Shown here: positions 7,793-14,891 of the stretch, piece by piece
Position numbering within the stretch: the stretch's first letter is position 1
Layout of the letters: each line of letters opens with the position of its first letter
Source: Amycolatopsis acididurans
Lineage (GTDB): Bacteria; Actinomycetota; Actinomycetes; Mycobacteriales; Pseudonocardiaceae
DNA: 64,000 nucleotides
Assembly: GCF_012328925.1 (NCBI RefSeq)
Contig: NZ_JAAXLS010000017.1
Span: 62,001-126,000 of the forward strand
Direction: 5' to 3'
The notes under the pieces: model-generated
Told to the model about the DNA's origin: nothing
The model's input: only the letters and a program-made list of their open reading frames with translations
Database searches by the model: none
Program-made: the position numbers and the translations under genes

Positions 7793-8284
7793 TTACCGGT
7801 AGTTGGTGAACTGCAGCGCGATCTCGAAGTCCTTGCCCTTGAGCAGGGAGATCACTTCCTGCAGGTGGTCCTTCTTCTTGCCGGAGACGCGCAGCTGGTC
7901 GCCCTGGATCTGGGCCTGGACGCCCTTGGGGCCCTCGTCGCGGATGAACTTGGCGATCTTCTTCGCCTTCTCCGAGTCGATGCCCTGGATGATCTTGCCG
8001 TTGATCTTGTAGATCTTCCCGGACGACGCGGGTTCGCTGGCCTCGAACGCCTTGAGGGAGATGCCGCGCTTGATCAGCTTCTCCTTGAACACCTCGACGG
8101 CGGCGAGGGCGCGTTCCTCGGTCTCGGCCTCGATGGCGATGGCCTCCTCGCCGGCCCAGGCGACCTTCGCGTTGACCCCCCGGAAGTCGAACCGGGTGGA
8201 CAGCTCCTTGACCGCCTGGTTGACGGCGTTGTCCACCTCCTGGCGATCGACCTTGCTCACGACGTCGAAAGACGGATCGGCCAC
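7793..8284 (-). CDS. YajQ-family nucleotide-binding protein
   Basis: The 163-residue protein opens with MADPSFDVVSKVDRQEVDNAVNQA and ends LKGKDFEIALQFTNYR, both hallmarks of YajQ. The middle holds LSTRFDFRG and KKIAKFIRDEGPKGVQAQIQGDQLRVSGKKKDHLQEVI. Members of this two-lobed ferredoxin-like fold have been reported to bind cyclic di-GMP or RNA in proteobacteria; the actinobacterial role is unclear. Length and sequence are fully conserved. It lies upstream of and divergent from tRNA-Tyr. Confidence 0.93.
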   Translation of the reverse strand: MADPSFDVVSKVDRQEVDNAVNQAVKELSTRFDFRGVNAKVAWAGEEAIAIEAETEERALAAVEVFKEKLIKRGISLKAFEASEPASSGKIYKINGKIIQGIDSEKAKKIAKFIRDEGPKGVQAQIQGDQLRVSGKKKDHLQEVISLLKGKDFEIALQFTNYR

Positions 8285-8349
8285 GTGTTCCTACCTATGT
8301 ACTGTCGCTTGTCGGGTAGGCCACACCATAGCGCTGAGGGCCAACCCGG

Positions 8350-8380
8350 TTGCTCCGGCCGTACGGGCCTTCTGTACGCT
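8350..8380 (+). promoter_or_regulatory. Candidate promoter of tRNA-Tyr
   Basis: TTGCTC at 8350-8355 and TGTACG at 8373-8378 are 17 bases apart and end 28 bases before the mature tRNA. This fits a sigma-70-type promoter, but the -10 match is weak. Confidence 0.3.
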
Positions 8381-8406
8381 GTGTCTCGGCTGGCTGGACC
8401 GGCCAT

Positions 8407-8488
8407 GGCGGGTTGCCCGAGCGGCCAAAGGGATCTGACTGTAAATCAGACGGCACTGCCTTCAGAGGTTCGAATCCTCTACCCGCCA
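8407..8488 (+). tRNA. tRNA-Tyr (anticodon GTA)
   Basis: The acceptor stem GGCGGGT (8407-8413) pairs with ACCCGCC (8481-8487). The anticodon stem TCTGA/TCAGA (8434-8438, 8446-8450) encloses a loop with GTA at 8441-8443. A long class II variable arm follows, and the T arm reads AGAGG-TTCGAAT-CCTCT. The long variable arm and GTA identify bacterial tRNA-Tyr. The 3' CCA is not encoded. The 3' half is the duplicated core of an integration site; a copy lies at 9899-9952. Confidence 0.95.
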
Positions 8489-8495
8489 CACCAGC
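8442..8495 (+). repeat. Attachment-site core, left copy (3' part of tRNA-Tyr)
   Basis: These 54 bases recur at 9899-9952 with one mismatch (C at 8479 against G at 9936). The repeat begins in the anticodon and runs past the tRNA 3' end, as expected for an element that integrates into the 3' half of a tRNA gene and restores it. The 1.46 kb between the copies holds a broken integrase and a toxin-antitoxin pair. Confidence 0.8.
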
Positions 8496-8498
8496 GAA

Positions 8499-8539
8499 AT
8501 CACCCCCGGTGACCTGCGAAGACAGGGAACGGGGGTGAT
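8499..8539 (+). terminator. Hairpin terminator after tRNA-Tyr
   Basis: ATCACCCCCG (8499-8508) pairs with CGGGGGTGAT (8530-8539) across a 21-base loop, followed by CTTGT. A matching hairpin with different stem bases follows the second tRNA copy at 9955-9996. The two therefore look like alternative downstream regions of the same tRNA, one native and one brought by the element. Confidence 0.6.
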
Positions 8540-8611
8540 CTTGTATGGTCCGGCTCCGTCCGGTCGTGTCCGGCACTCAACGGGGTTCTTTGCCCAATGC
8601 GTGCCCACCCC

Positions 8612-9139
8612 TCAGCCGCCGAGTGCCTTCTCCACCCGGTCGCGAGCTGCCTGCTCCCCGCCGTCGAGGCACTTCGCGTACACCCGCAGCAGCACGGCGA
8701 GACTGTGCCCGGCCCACTTCGCGACGCGCGTGGCCTCCACACCGCCGCTGAGCCACGTCGAGACCGCCGCATGGCGAAGATCGTACGGACGTTTGCCGAG
8801 CGGTCCGGCGACGACCTCCGGCGTGAACACTCGCGCTCGCGCGGTACCCCATACTCGGCCGTAGACCGTGCTGCCAACCCGACCGCCGTCGCGTGCTCCA
8901 CGGAACAGCCTGCCGTCACGAGCGGTACCGAAGGTGTTCATGTGGTGGTGCAATAGCTCCGTCAGTACGGGAGGGCACGGGACGGTGCGGCCGGTATCGC
9001 TGTCGCGGTGCTTGAGCGGCCCTTCCTCGGATGCCTCGCCGGTATCCGTCCACTGTGCACCGACCTCCGGGCGCGCTCCTTCCAGATTGATATCACCCCA
9101 GCGCTGATGTTTCAGCTCTTGCGACTTCTTGGGTGACAC
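8612..9139 (-). pseudogene. 5'-truncated tyrosine recombinase (phage-type integrase), C-terminal catalytic part
   Basis: About 175 codons encode the C-terminal catalytic half of a tyrosine recombinase: KSQELKHQRWGDINLEG, RTVPCPPVLTELL, then the box RPYDLRHAAVSTWL, WAGHS, and the nucleophile region LLRVYAKCLDGGEQAARDR. Tyr is in VYAK and the RHxxx-GH residues are present. The arm-binding and SAM-like domains and the first catalytic arginine (normally just before KSQELK) are missing, so it should be inactive. The 3' end points at the tRNA-Tyr attachment site, the normal position for such an integrase. Confidence 0.8.
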
Positions 9140-9168
9140 AACGGGTGGTCTGCGCGTTTGCCGACTGT

Positions 9169-9447
9169 CTATCGGGGCCGGTATGCGTCTCGACGATGTG
9201 CGACCGCGAGCACGGTGACAACCTGCTCGTCATCGTCGATTGAGTACAGCGCTCGATAGTCGCCGCGTCGGGTCGTCCAGACCTCGTGGAACGGCTCATC
9301 GAGCGGCTTGCCGAGCCGGTACGGGTTACCGGCGACTGGGCCGGTCAGGTGCTCGTACAGAGCGGCAGCCGCCGCGAAGGGCAACTTGGCCAGCCTTCGG
9401 CGAGCCGCCGGAGTGAAGGTGACGGCGTAGGGGAGAGCGTTCGTCAT
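9169..9447 (-). CDS. RelE/ParE-family toxin
   Basis: The 92-residue protein has the RelE/ParE fold signature: PYAVTFTPAARRRLAKLP at the N-terminus, LTGPVAGNPYRLGKPLDEPFHEVW, and the C-terminal strands RRGDYRALYSIDDDEQVVTVLAVAHRRDAY. This order (PxxxRLxKPL, RxGxYRxxYxID, VLxVxHRRDAYR) is typical of RelE-like mRNA interferases, which cut ribosome-bound mRNA. The start ATG overlaps the antitoxin stop as ATGA, so the two are co-translated. It lies between the two tRNA-Tyr copies, so it arrived with or sheltered in the element. It appears intact. Confidence 0.85.
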   Translation of the reverse strand: MTNALPYAVTFTPAARRRLAKLPFAAAAALYEHLTGPVAGNPYRLGKPLDEPFHEVWTTRRGDYRALYSIDDDEQVVTVLAVAHRRDAYRPR

Positions 9448-9734
9448 TCGCCAGCTTCGCGGCGGGCGGCGAGGTCAGCGGCGATGTCGTCGGCTGAGAA
9501 GACGCGCCCTGCGCGCGCGTCGGCCAAGCCTTCTGCCAGGTCGCGGACGAGGTCGGTGTCGGATAGCACGTCGATAGTCTCGCGCAGTCGGTCGAGTTCG
9601 CCGGAAGGCACCACGTCAGCGACGTGTTCGCCGTGCGCGACGACAGAGACCGTCTCCCCGTGCTCGGTGCGGCGTACGACATCGACCCAGGACGGTTGGT
9701 CCTCAGCTCGTACCGTGCTGGTTGGCTCGCTCAC
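9444..9734 (-). CDS. Phd/YefM-like antitoxin
   Basis: The 96-residue protein starts with GTG at 9734, just after GGAGAGC. A reading from 9773 is longer by 13 codons but lacks a ribosome site. The N-terminal half, with VVRRTEHGETVSVVAHGEHVADVVPSGELDRLRE, resembles the Phd/YefM DNA-binding domain, in which a strand of the form xVxxxGxxVAxVVP is usual. The C-terminal tail LVRDLAEGLADARAGRVFSADDIAADLAARREAGE is a charged toxin-binding segment. It should neutralise the RelE-like partner and repress the operon by binding the palindrome upstream. Confidence 0.8.
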   Translation of the reverse strand: MSEPTSTVRAEDQPSWVDVVRRTEHGETVSVVAHGEHVADVVPSGELDRLRETIDVLSDTDLVRDLAEGLADARAGRVFSADDIAADLAARREAGE

Positions 9735-9767
9735 GCTCTCCAGGATACGGAACCCGGGTGGCGCTGA

Positions 9768-9816
9768 CGACACATGTGACCAGACATGTTGTTCACATGT
9801 GTGGTCACATGTGTCG
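9768..9816. promoter_or_regulatory. 49-bp near-perfect palindrome with four ACATGT boxes, upstream of the toxin-antitoxin operon
   Basis: Bases 9768-9816 read almost the same on both strands: only one symmetric pair (9783/9801) and the five central bases differ. Each arm holds CGACACATGTGACCA and a further ACATGT, so ACATGT occurs four times. The site ends 33 bases before the antitoxin GTG. Its position and symmetry fit cooperative binding by a dimeric antitoxin or toxin-antitoxin complex, that is, conditional autoregulation. Confidence 0.65.
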
Positions 9817-9898
9817 TTTCTGTGTGCCCAATGTGTGCCCGTGTGGCTGCCTCTTGGTTGAAAAATGCCAGGTCAGAGGCGGTATTCCGGCTGCTCTC

Positions 9899-9952
9899 TA
9901 AATCAGACGGCACTGCCTTCAGAGGTTCGAATCCTGTACCCGCCACACCAGC
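9899..9952 (+). repeat. Attachment-site core, right copy (partial tRNA-Tyr)
   Basis: This is the 3' part of tRNA-Tyr from the anticodon onward, 53 of 54 bases identical to 8442-8495. The 5' half of the tRNA is absent, so it is not a functional gene. It marks the other end of the integrated remnant. A further integrase remnant lies just beyond it, suggesting that a second element once inserted at the same site. Confidence 0.8.
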
Positions 9953-9954
9953 CT

Positions 9955-9996
9955 GATCGGCCCGGTGACCTGTGACAACAGGTCGCCGGGCCGATC
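9955..9996 (+). terminator. Hairpin terminator after the tRNA-Tyr fragment
   Basis: GATCGGCCCGG (9955-9965) pairs with CCGGGCCGATC (9986-9996), and inside it GACCTGT (9967-9973) pairs with ACAGGTC (9978-9984) around a four-base loop. The 18-bp stem is followed by TTGT. It occupies the same place as the hairpin at 8499-8539 and shares the inner CCTG/CAGG arms while the outer stems differ in sequence. Confidence 0.65.
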
Positions 9997-10009
9997 TTGT
10001 CCCACGGCT

Positions 10010-10205
10010 TCACCAGCCGCGCATGGCGCGCTCGGCACGGTCGCGCGCTGCCTGTTCCCCGCCGTCGAGGCACTTGGCGTAGACGTTCAGCAGTACGGCC
10101 AGGCTGAGACACATCCGCGTAGCAAGCCATAGTGACGCTTCGCGAGCGGTCCGGCAGCGACTTCTTCGGTGAATACCGCGTCCCGCGCAGCAAGCTTCGA
10201 GGCGA
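10010..10205 (-). pseudogene. Remnant of a second tyrosine recombinase
   Basis: Read on the minus strand, one frame gives AVFTEEVAAGPLAKRHYG and another gives SLAVLLNVYAKCLDGGEQAARDRAERAMRGW. Both parts match the integrase remnant at 8612-9139 (VFTPEVVAGPLGKRPYD and SLAVLLRVYAKCLDGGEQAARDR). About 60 bases between them, which would encode the RHxxx and GH catalytic residues, are deleted and the frame is shifted. It lies next to the second tRNA-Tyr copy just as the first remnant lies next to the intact tRNA. Confidence 0.7.
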
Positions 10206-10595
10206 TCGGCCGCAGCTCGCCACACGGCTGCGAAGGTCCGCACCGACGGGGCCGGCCCGCCGTGGCCGTCGATCTCGATGGTCGCGTCGCTTCGCTCGAT
10301 GACCTTGATGTGGAGGTTTGTTCTGGGTACCGATCTTGTGCGTGCGCAGACGCAGATCACGGCCGCCGGCGTCCTGGCGCGCCGCCTCGTCGTCGATGCC
10401 GCTGACCAGCCCGTCGATCGTCGCCTGCCTGGAAAAGGGCTCACCATTCTGATCGGTTCGACGCGCCAACCAGATGCAAGAGATGACAGAAATTCTCGCC
10501 CGCTCGGGGGAACTCGGCACCCGTTTGAGCTAGGCGCGGGGCGTGTTGGCGACCTACAGTCCGTACCCGGCGTGGTCACGACCAAGGAGTGTGCG
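10206..10595. other. Degenerate stretch without an intact gene
   Basis: No reading frame here gives a convincing full protein. On the minus strand, fragments such as HIKVIERSDATIEIDGHGGPAPSVRTFAAVW look protein-like but are broken by frame changes. The stretch is probably decayed element DNA upstream of the second integrase remnant. The last bases (AAGGAG at 10584-10589) are the ribosome binding site of the protease gene. Confidence 0.45.
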
Positions 10596-11756
10596 ATGGG
10601 TACCGGGTTGAAGGCGTTGATCGTCACCGCGGGATTGGCGGCCACCACGCTCGTGCTGGCGCCGGCGCAGGCCGCGCCGCATGCCGCCAAGGACGTCTGC
10701 GGCGCCACCAGCCCGGGCACGGCCCGCTGCCACGCCAAGGTCGGCGTCGACGCCTCCGGCGCCCCGGCCGCCAGCCCCTCACCCGTCGGCCTGGTCCCGG
10801 CCGACCTCCAGAGCGCCTACAAGCTCCCGACCACCGCGGGCGCGGGCAAGACGGTCGCCATCGTCGACGCCTTCGACGACCCCAACGTGGAGAGCGACCT
10901 CGGCGTCTACCGCGCCAAGTTCGGGCTCCCCGCGTGCACCACGGCGAACGGCTGCTTCACCAAGATCGACCAGCGCGGCGGCACCAAGTACCCGCGCGGC
11001 GACACCGGCTGGGGCGAGGAGATCTCCCTCGACGTCGACATGGTCTCCGCCGCCTGTCCTGACTGCAAGATCCTCCTGGTCGAGGCCGACAGCGCGGCGC
11101 TGACCGACCTCAGCGCGGGTGTCAAGACCGCGGCCGGACGCGGGGCCGCCGCGATCAGCAACAGCTACGGCGGCAGCGAGTACTCCGGCGAGACCTCCGC
11201 CGACGCCGCCTACCACCATCCCGGCATCGCGGTCACGGCCAGCTCCGGCGACAGCGGCTACGGCGTCGAGTACCCGGCCGCCTCACCCGAGGTCGTGGCC
11301 GTCGGCGGCACGAGCCTGTCCCGCGCGTCGAACAGCCGCGGCTGGAGCGAGACGGCGTGGAGCGGCGGGGGCAGCGGCTGCAGCGCCTACGAGCCGAAGC
11401 CCTCGTGGCAGACCGACCCGGGCTGCGCCAAGCGGACCGTCGCCGACGTCAGCGCGGTCGCCGACCCGAACACCGGCGTCGCGGTCTACGACACCTACCT
11501 GCACGGCCCGAGCAGCAGTAAGGGCTGGCTCGAGTTCGGCGGCACCAGCGTGTCGTCGCCGATCGTCGCGAGCGTCTACGCACTGGCCGGGTCGTTCTCC
11601 GGCAGCGCGGCCGCCCTGCCGTACGCCCACACCGGCTCGCTCAACGACGTCACCAGCGGCAGCAACGGTTCCTGCGGCAACTACCTGTGCACCGCCGGCG
11701 CCGGCTACGACGGGCCGACCGGGCTCGGCACGCCGAACGGGACCGGGGCGTTCTAG
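10596..11756 (+). CDS. Secreted sedolisin-family (S53) serine-carboxyl protease
   Basis: The 386-residue protein has a signal peptide (MGTGLKALIVTAGLAATTLV, cleavage near AQA at 26). A compact sedolisin catalytic domain follows: Glu142 and Asp146 in GEEISLDVD, the oxyanion Asp219 in TASSGDSGY, and the nucleophile Ser318 in GGTSVSSP. The usual long pro-domain of about 180 residues is missing, and only a short linker lies between the signal and the domain. That short form is common in actinomycete S53-like proteins and may act at higher pH or without a pro-region. The end of the gene overlaps the convergent P450 stop by four bases. Cysteine pairs at 113/120 and 154/157 suggest disulfides. Confidence 0.88.
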   Translation: MGTGLKALIVTAGLAATTLVLAPAQAAPHAAKDVCGATSPGTARCHAKVGVDASGAPAASPSPVGLVPADLQSAYKLPTTAGAGKTVAIVDAFDDPNVESDLGVYRAKFGLPACTTANGCFTKIDQRGGTKYPRGDTGWGEEISLDVDMVSAACPDCKILLVEADSAALTDLSAGVKTAAGRGAAAISNSYGGSEYSGETSADAAYHHPGIAVTASSGDSGYGVEYPAASPEVVAVGGTSLSRASNSRGWSETAWSGGGSGCSAYEPKPSWQTDPGCAKRTVADVSAVADPNTGVAVYDTYLHGPSSSKGWLEFGGTSVSSPIVASVYALAGSFSGSAAALPYAHTGSLNDVTSGSNGSCGNYLCTAGAGYDGPTGLGTPNGTGAF

Positions 11757-12988
11757 CTGCCCCGCAGCAGCCGTTTGCCGGGCGTGAAGCGGGCCGGGAT
11801 GCTCACGAAGCCCATGTTCACGCCCTGCCTTGGATACCGCTTCAACGCTGCGAAGTCGACTGTGTAGTCCGGCATCCGTTGCAGCACCTGCGAGATCAAC
11901 GTCCTCGACATCAGACGACCGAGGTGGGAACCGGCGCACCGGTGCACACCGACGCCGAACGCGGTGTGCCGGTTCGGCCAGCGTTCGATGTCGATCTCGT
12001 CCGGGTTGTCGAACAGGGACTCGTCGCGGTTGGCCGACGACCAGGCGAGCAGCACGCGATCCCCGGCCTTCATCGGGCAGCCGTGGAAGTCGACGTCCTT
12101 CATCACCGTGCGCGCAAGCGCTTGCGTCGGCGAGAAGAATCGCAGGAACTCCTCCACCGCACGATCCATCAGGCTCGGGTCGTCGATCAGCCGCTGCCGC
12201 ACGTCGGTGTGCTCGGCCAGCCACACCAGCGCCTGGCTGACCAGCGACGCGGTGGTGCCGACCCCGCCGGAGACCAGCAGGTCCACGATGCCGAACACCT
12301 CGTCGTCGGTCATCGGTCTGCCGTCGACCTCCTGCTGCACCAGGTAGCTGATGATGTCGTCGCGTGGCGCGGCCCTGCGCGCCCGGATCGTCTCCCACTG
12401 CTGGTCGAACAGGTAGGGCAGATCCACCTTCGTCGCCTGCTCGTAGGCCGGGCTGCCCTGCGGCTCGGCGAGCACGGCATGGTGCGCGTGCGAGTACCGC
12501 TGCCACTCCTCGATCGGCAGCCCGAGCCAGTCGATGGTGACGATCGAGGGCACCCCGATCACCGAGGTCAGGTCGCATTCCCCGGCCTCGATGACGCTGT
12601 CGATGAACGCCGTCGTGTGCCGCTCGACCATTCCGCGCATCTTCTCCACGGCGGCGGGCGCGGTGATGCGGTTGACAATCTTGCGGTACTTCCGAAAGTC
12701 GGGCGGATCGAGTTCGATGGGGATGTGCAGCTTCATCGGCGTCTTCGGGATCACGACGGAGAGTCCTTCCCCGCCGTGGTTCGTCCGCGCCGAGGAGAAC
12801 GCGTCGTCGTCGCGAGCGGCCTCGAACACGCTTTCGTAGTCGGAAAGAACCCAGTACCCGCCACTGGCGTCGGTCCAGCCGCGCTTCGCCCCCGCGCGCA
12901 GCGACCGATAGGCACCGACCGGGTCTTCCGCATGTTCAACCGAGTTGTGGTCGAAATGGACAACCGGGCAACGCTGCTGTTCGGTCAT
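11753..12988 (-). CDS. Cytochrome P450
   Basis: The 411-residue soluble bacterial P450 has the heme loop FGVGVHRCAGSHLGR, with the Cys ligand at about residue 351, and the ExxR pair in EEFLRF. The I-helix reads LLVSGGVGTTAS, so the usual acidic residue before Thr (A/G-G-x-D/E-T) is Gly. The gene is divergent from a 3Fe-4S ferredoxin, its likely electron donor, across a promoter with the motif TGATAA-TGG-TTATAC. The neighbourhood of CoA-dependent genes suggests that it hydroxylates the substrate or an early intermediate of the catabolic island. The substrate is unknown. Confidence 0.93.
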   Translation of the reverse strand: MTEQQRCPVVHFDHNSVEHAEDPVGAYRSLRAGAKRGWTDASGGYWVLSDYESVFEAARDDDAFSSARTNHGGEGLSVVIPKTPMKLHIPIELDPPDFRKYRKIVNRITAPAAVEKMRGMVERHTTAFIDSVIEAGECDLTSVIGVPSIVTIDWLGLPIEEWQRYSHAHHAVLAEPQGSPAYEQATKVDLPYLFDQQWETIRARRAAPRDDIISYLVQQEVDGRPMTDDEVFGIVDLLVSGGVGTTASLVSQALVWLAEHTDVRQRLIDDPSLMDRAVEEFLRFFSPTQALARTVMKDVDFHGCPMKAGDRVLLAWSSANRDESLFDNPDEIDIERWPNRHTAFGVGVHRCAGSHLGRLMSRTLISQVLQRMPDYTVDFAALKRYPRQGVNMGFVSIPARFTPGKRLLRGS

Positions 12989-13030
12989 GCTCTCTTCGCG
13001 CCTTTCAGTCTGCCAACCTCGTCGTTGACC

Positions 13031-13045
13031 TGATAATGGTTATAC
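13031..13045 (+). promoter_or_regulatory. TGATnA-N3-TnA motif in the P450/ferredoxin divergent promoter
   Basis: The site TGATAA-TGG-TTATAC is an inverted repeat (ATAA/TTAT around three bases). Related sites occur in six other places in the island's divergent promoters. It is a candidate operator for one of the two GntR regulators. Confidence 0.45.
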
Positions 13046-13086
13046 TAGATACCCAAGCTGTCAACGTCGAGAGCAAAGGAAAGCCG

Positions 13087-13278
13087 ATGCGGGTTCAGGT
13101 GGACGCGAACCAGTGCCAGGGCCACGGGCTGTGCCAGATGACGGCGCCGCAGGTGTTCGCGCTGCGTGACGAGGACGGGCACGCGTACGTACTGGAAGAG
13201 GAAGTTGACGGCGACCTCGCCACGGCCGCCCGCGAAGGCGCGGATTCCTGCCCCGAGCGGGCGATCAACGTGGGCTAA
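13087..13278 (+). CDS. 3Fe-4S ferredoxin of the P450 type
   Basis: The 63-residue ferredoxin has Cys10, His13 and Cys16 in CQGHGLC, and Cys55 followed by Pro in DSCPERAI. A CxxHxxC...CP pattern, with His replacing the second cluster cysteine of 4Fe-4S proteins, is found in actinobacterial [3Fe-4S] ferredoxins that serve P450s. The ATG at 13087 has GGA upstream and gives the usual N-terminus MRVQVDANQC. It is divergent from the P450. The stop overlaps the convergent GntR gene by a few bases. Confidence 0.9.
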   Translation: MRVQVDANQCQGHGLCQMTAPQVFALRDEDGHAYVLEEEVDGDLATAAREGADSCPERAINVG

Positions 13279-14009
13279 CGTCCGTCCCAGGGGATGATTT
13301 CGGTGAGCACGTCGGGAAACTTGCGCTGCGCGTAGCGGGTGTAGGCGTCGATGTGCTCCCGCATCCGCTGCTCGGACTCCTTCGGGTCGCGCCGTGTCAG
13401 CGCTCCCAGGATCTCCTCGTGCGCGGTCAGGATCGCGGCTCGGCGCGGTGCCGGGTAGTCGATGCCGATCACCGTGCCGTCCATGATGCCCAGTAGTGAA
13501 TCGACCATATAACCGAACAGTGCGTTGCCGGACGACCACGCGATGACATCGTGGAAGCGCTTGTTGGCTTCGAGGAACACGGTCTGGTCGCCCAGGTTGT
13601 CGCGCATCTGCTCGATCGTGCCGCCGAGTACCTCCAGGGACGCGTCGGTGATGCGTTCGGCGGCAAGGCAGCTGATCATCGGTTCGAGCGCGTTTCGGAC
13701 CTCGACGATCGTCTGGAACGGCGCCTTCTTCAGTTGCATGAGCAGTACGACGGTGCTCGCCAGGTGGCTGGCGTCCGGGTCGAGGAGCACGGGGCCGCCG
13801 CGCGGGCCCGGCTTGAGTGCGATGACGCCCTGGAACTCCAGCAGGCGCAGGGCCTCGCGCAGGGTGCCGCGGCCGACGTCGTACTTGTCGAGCATCGTGC
13901 GTTCCGGCGGCAGGAGGTCGCCGGCCTGGAGCGACTCCCTGCCCACGTCGCGGACGATCTGCTGCGCGATCACCATCGCCGCCTTGGGGCGCTTGTAGTC
14001 CGCGTTCAT
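13275..14009 (-). CDS. FadR-type GntR transcriptional regulator
   Basis: The 244-residue regulator has an N-terminal winged helix (LLPPERTMLDKYDVGRGTLREALRLLEFQGVIALKPGPRGG, about 32-72) and a C-terminal FCD ligand-binding domain. The His/Asp-rich metal-site elements of the FCD domain are visible in ANKRFHDVIA and MREHIDAYTRY. FadR-type proteins usually sense acyl-CoA, organic acids or sugars and repress catabolic genes. The ATG at 14009 follows GGAGCGAG and is preferred to a start ten codons upstream. The gene is divergent from the BadI/MenB-like crotonase. Confidence 0.9.
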   Translation of the reverse strand: MNADYKRPKAAMVIAQQIVRDVGRESLQAGDLLPPERTMLDKYDVGRGTLREALRLLEFQGVIALKPGPRGGPVLLDPDASHLASTVVLLMQLKKAPFQTIVEVRNALEPMISCLAAERITDASLEVLGGTIEQMRDNLGDQTVFLEANKRFHDVIAWSSGNALFGYMVDSLLGIMDGTVIGIDYPAPRRAAILTAHEEILGALTRRDPKESEQRMREHIDAYTRYAQRKFPDVLTEIIPWDGR

Positions 14010-14078
14010 CCGCTCGCTCCTTGGTCGCACATCAAACAAGGCTTATTATTATAATGGATATTTACCGGGAGGTGCCGA

Positions 14079-14843
14079 ATGACCGACGTTCTCGTCGAAC
14101 GCGACGGAGATAACCTTTGGATCCGCCTGAACCGGCCGGAGCGGCGAAACGCCTTTGATCCCAAGATGTCCGCGTCCATTGTGGATGCTCTGGAGAGTGC
14201 GGCCGACGCGCGGGCCGTGGTCATCACCGGATCGGGCGGAAGCTTCTGTGCGGGTGGTTCGCTGCAACAGCTGAGCACGCCGACGGTGGGGGAGATGCGT
14301 GGGCTGTACCAGTCCTCGCTGCGGCTGTTCGACGCGGTCCGCAACTGCCCGCGGCCCGTGATCGCGGCCGTCAACGGCGCGGCGGCGGGTGGCGGGAACG
14401 AGCTCATTGTGGCCTGCGACCTCGCGATCGCGGCGCGGTCGGCGACGTTCGGGCAGACCGGGCCGAAGGTCGGCAGCGCGCCGGTGACCGGGGCGACGAA
14501 CGTGATGGGCGTGCAGATCGGGGAGAAGCGCGCGAAGGAGCTGTCGATGCTGTGCCGCCGCTACAGCGCCGAGCAGGCCGAGGCGATGGGCCTGGTCAAC
14601 GCGGTCGTCGAAGACGACCAGTTGGAGGCGACGGTCACCGAGTGGTGTGCCGACCTTGCGCGGCTGAGCCCGCGCTATCTGGAGATCACCAAGATCAGCT
14701 CGAACATCTGGTGGAACTCCGCGCGCGACTCGTTCACGACCGGGCTCGGCATGCTGGTGCAGGCGGTGGGCAGCGAGGACATGATCGAGGGCGCGACGGC
14801 GTTCTTGGAGAAGCGGAAGCCGCGGTTCCCGCCGCCGCAGTGA
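14079..14843 (+). CDS. Crotonase of the MenB/BadI type (possible ring-opening hydrolase)
   Basis: The 254-residue crotonase has GSFCAGGSLQQL and AAVNGAAAGGGNELIVACDLAIAA, the oxyanion and substrate loops. FGQTGPKVGS and LCRRYSAEQAEAMGLVN follow. The last two patterns are those of naphthoate synthase (MenB) and 2-ketocyclohexanecarboxyl-CoA hydrolase (BadI), which close or open rings by Claisen chemistry. The rest of the menaquinone pathway is absent and CoA-catabolic genes surround it, so a BadI-like ring opening is the better inference. Gene 14009 is divergent. The Asp usually found after CAGG is Ser here. Confidence 0.75.
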   Translation: MTDVLVERDGDNLWIRLNRPERRNAFDPKMSASIVDALESAADARAVVITGSGGSFCAGGSLQQLSTPTVGEMRGLYQSSLRLFDAVRNCPRPVIAAVNGAAAGGGNELIVACDLAIAARSATFGQTGPKVGSAPVTGATNVMGVQIGEKRAKELSMLCRRYSAEQAEAMGLVNAVVEDDQLEATVTEWCADLARLSPRYLEITKISSNIWWNSARDSFTTGLGMLVQAVGSEDMIEGATAFLEKRKPRFPPPQ

Positions 14844-14852
14844 GACGCTCGA

Positions 14853-14883
14853 AGGCGGGGTGCCGTGCTATGGCACCCCGCCT
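14853..14883. terminator. Bidirectional hairpin terminator between convergent crotonase genes
   Basis: AGGCGGGGTGCC (14853-14864) pairs perfectly with GGCACCCCGCCT (14872-14883) across a seven-base loop. It lies between the stop codons of two convergent genes. Confidence 0.75.
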
Positions 14884-14891
14884 CGTTACGC

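Noticed and set aside
8442..9952. The two tRNA-Tyr-like sequences as two functional tRNA genes
   Set aside because: The right copy starts in the anticodon and has no 5' half, so it cannot fold into a tRNA. It also has a mismatch in the T stem.
14041..14062. A site of the island motif between the first GntR gene and the crotonase
   Set aside because: The stretch is AT-rich (TTATTATTATAATGG) but does not fit TGATnA-N3-TnA closely, so it was left out of the motif set.
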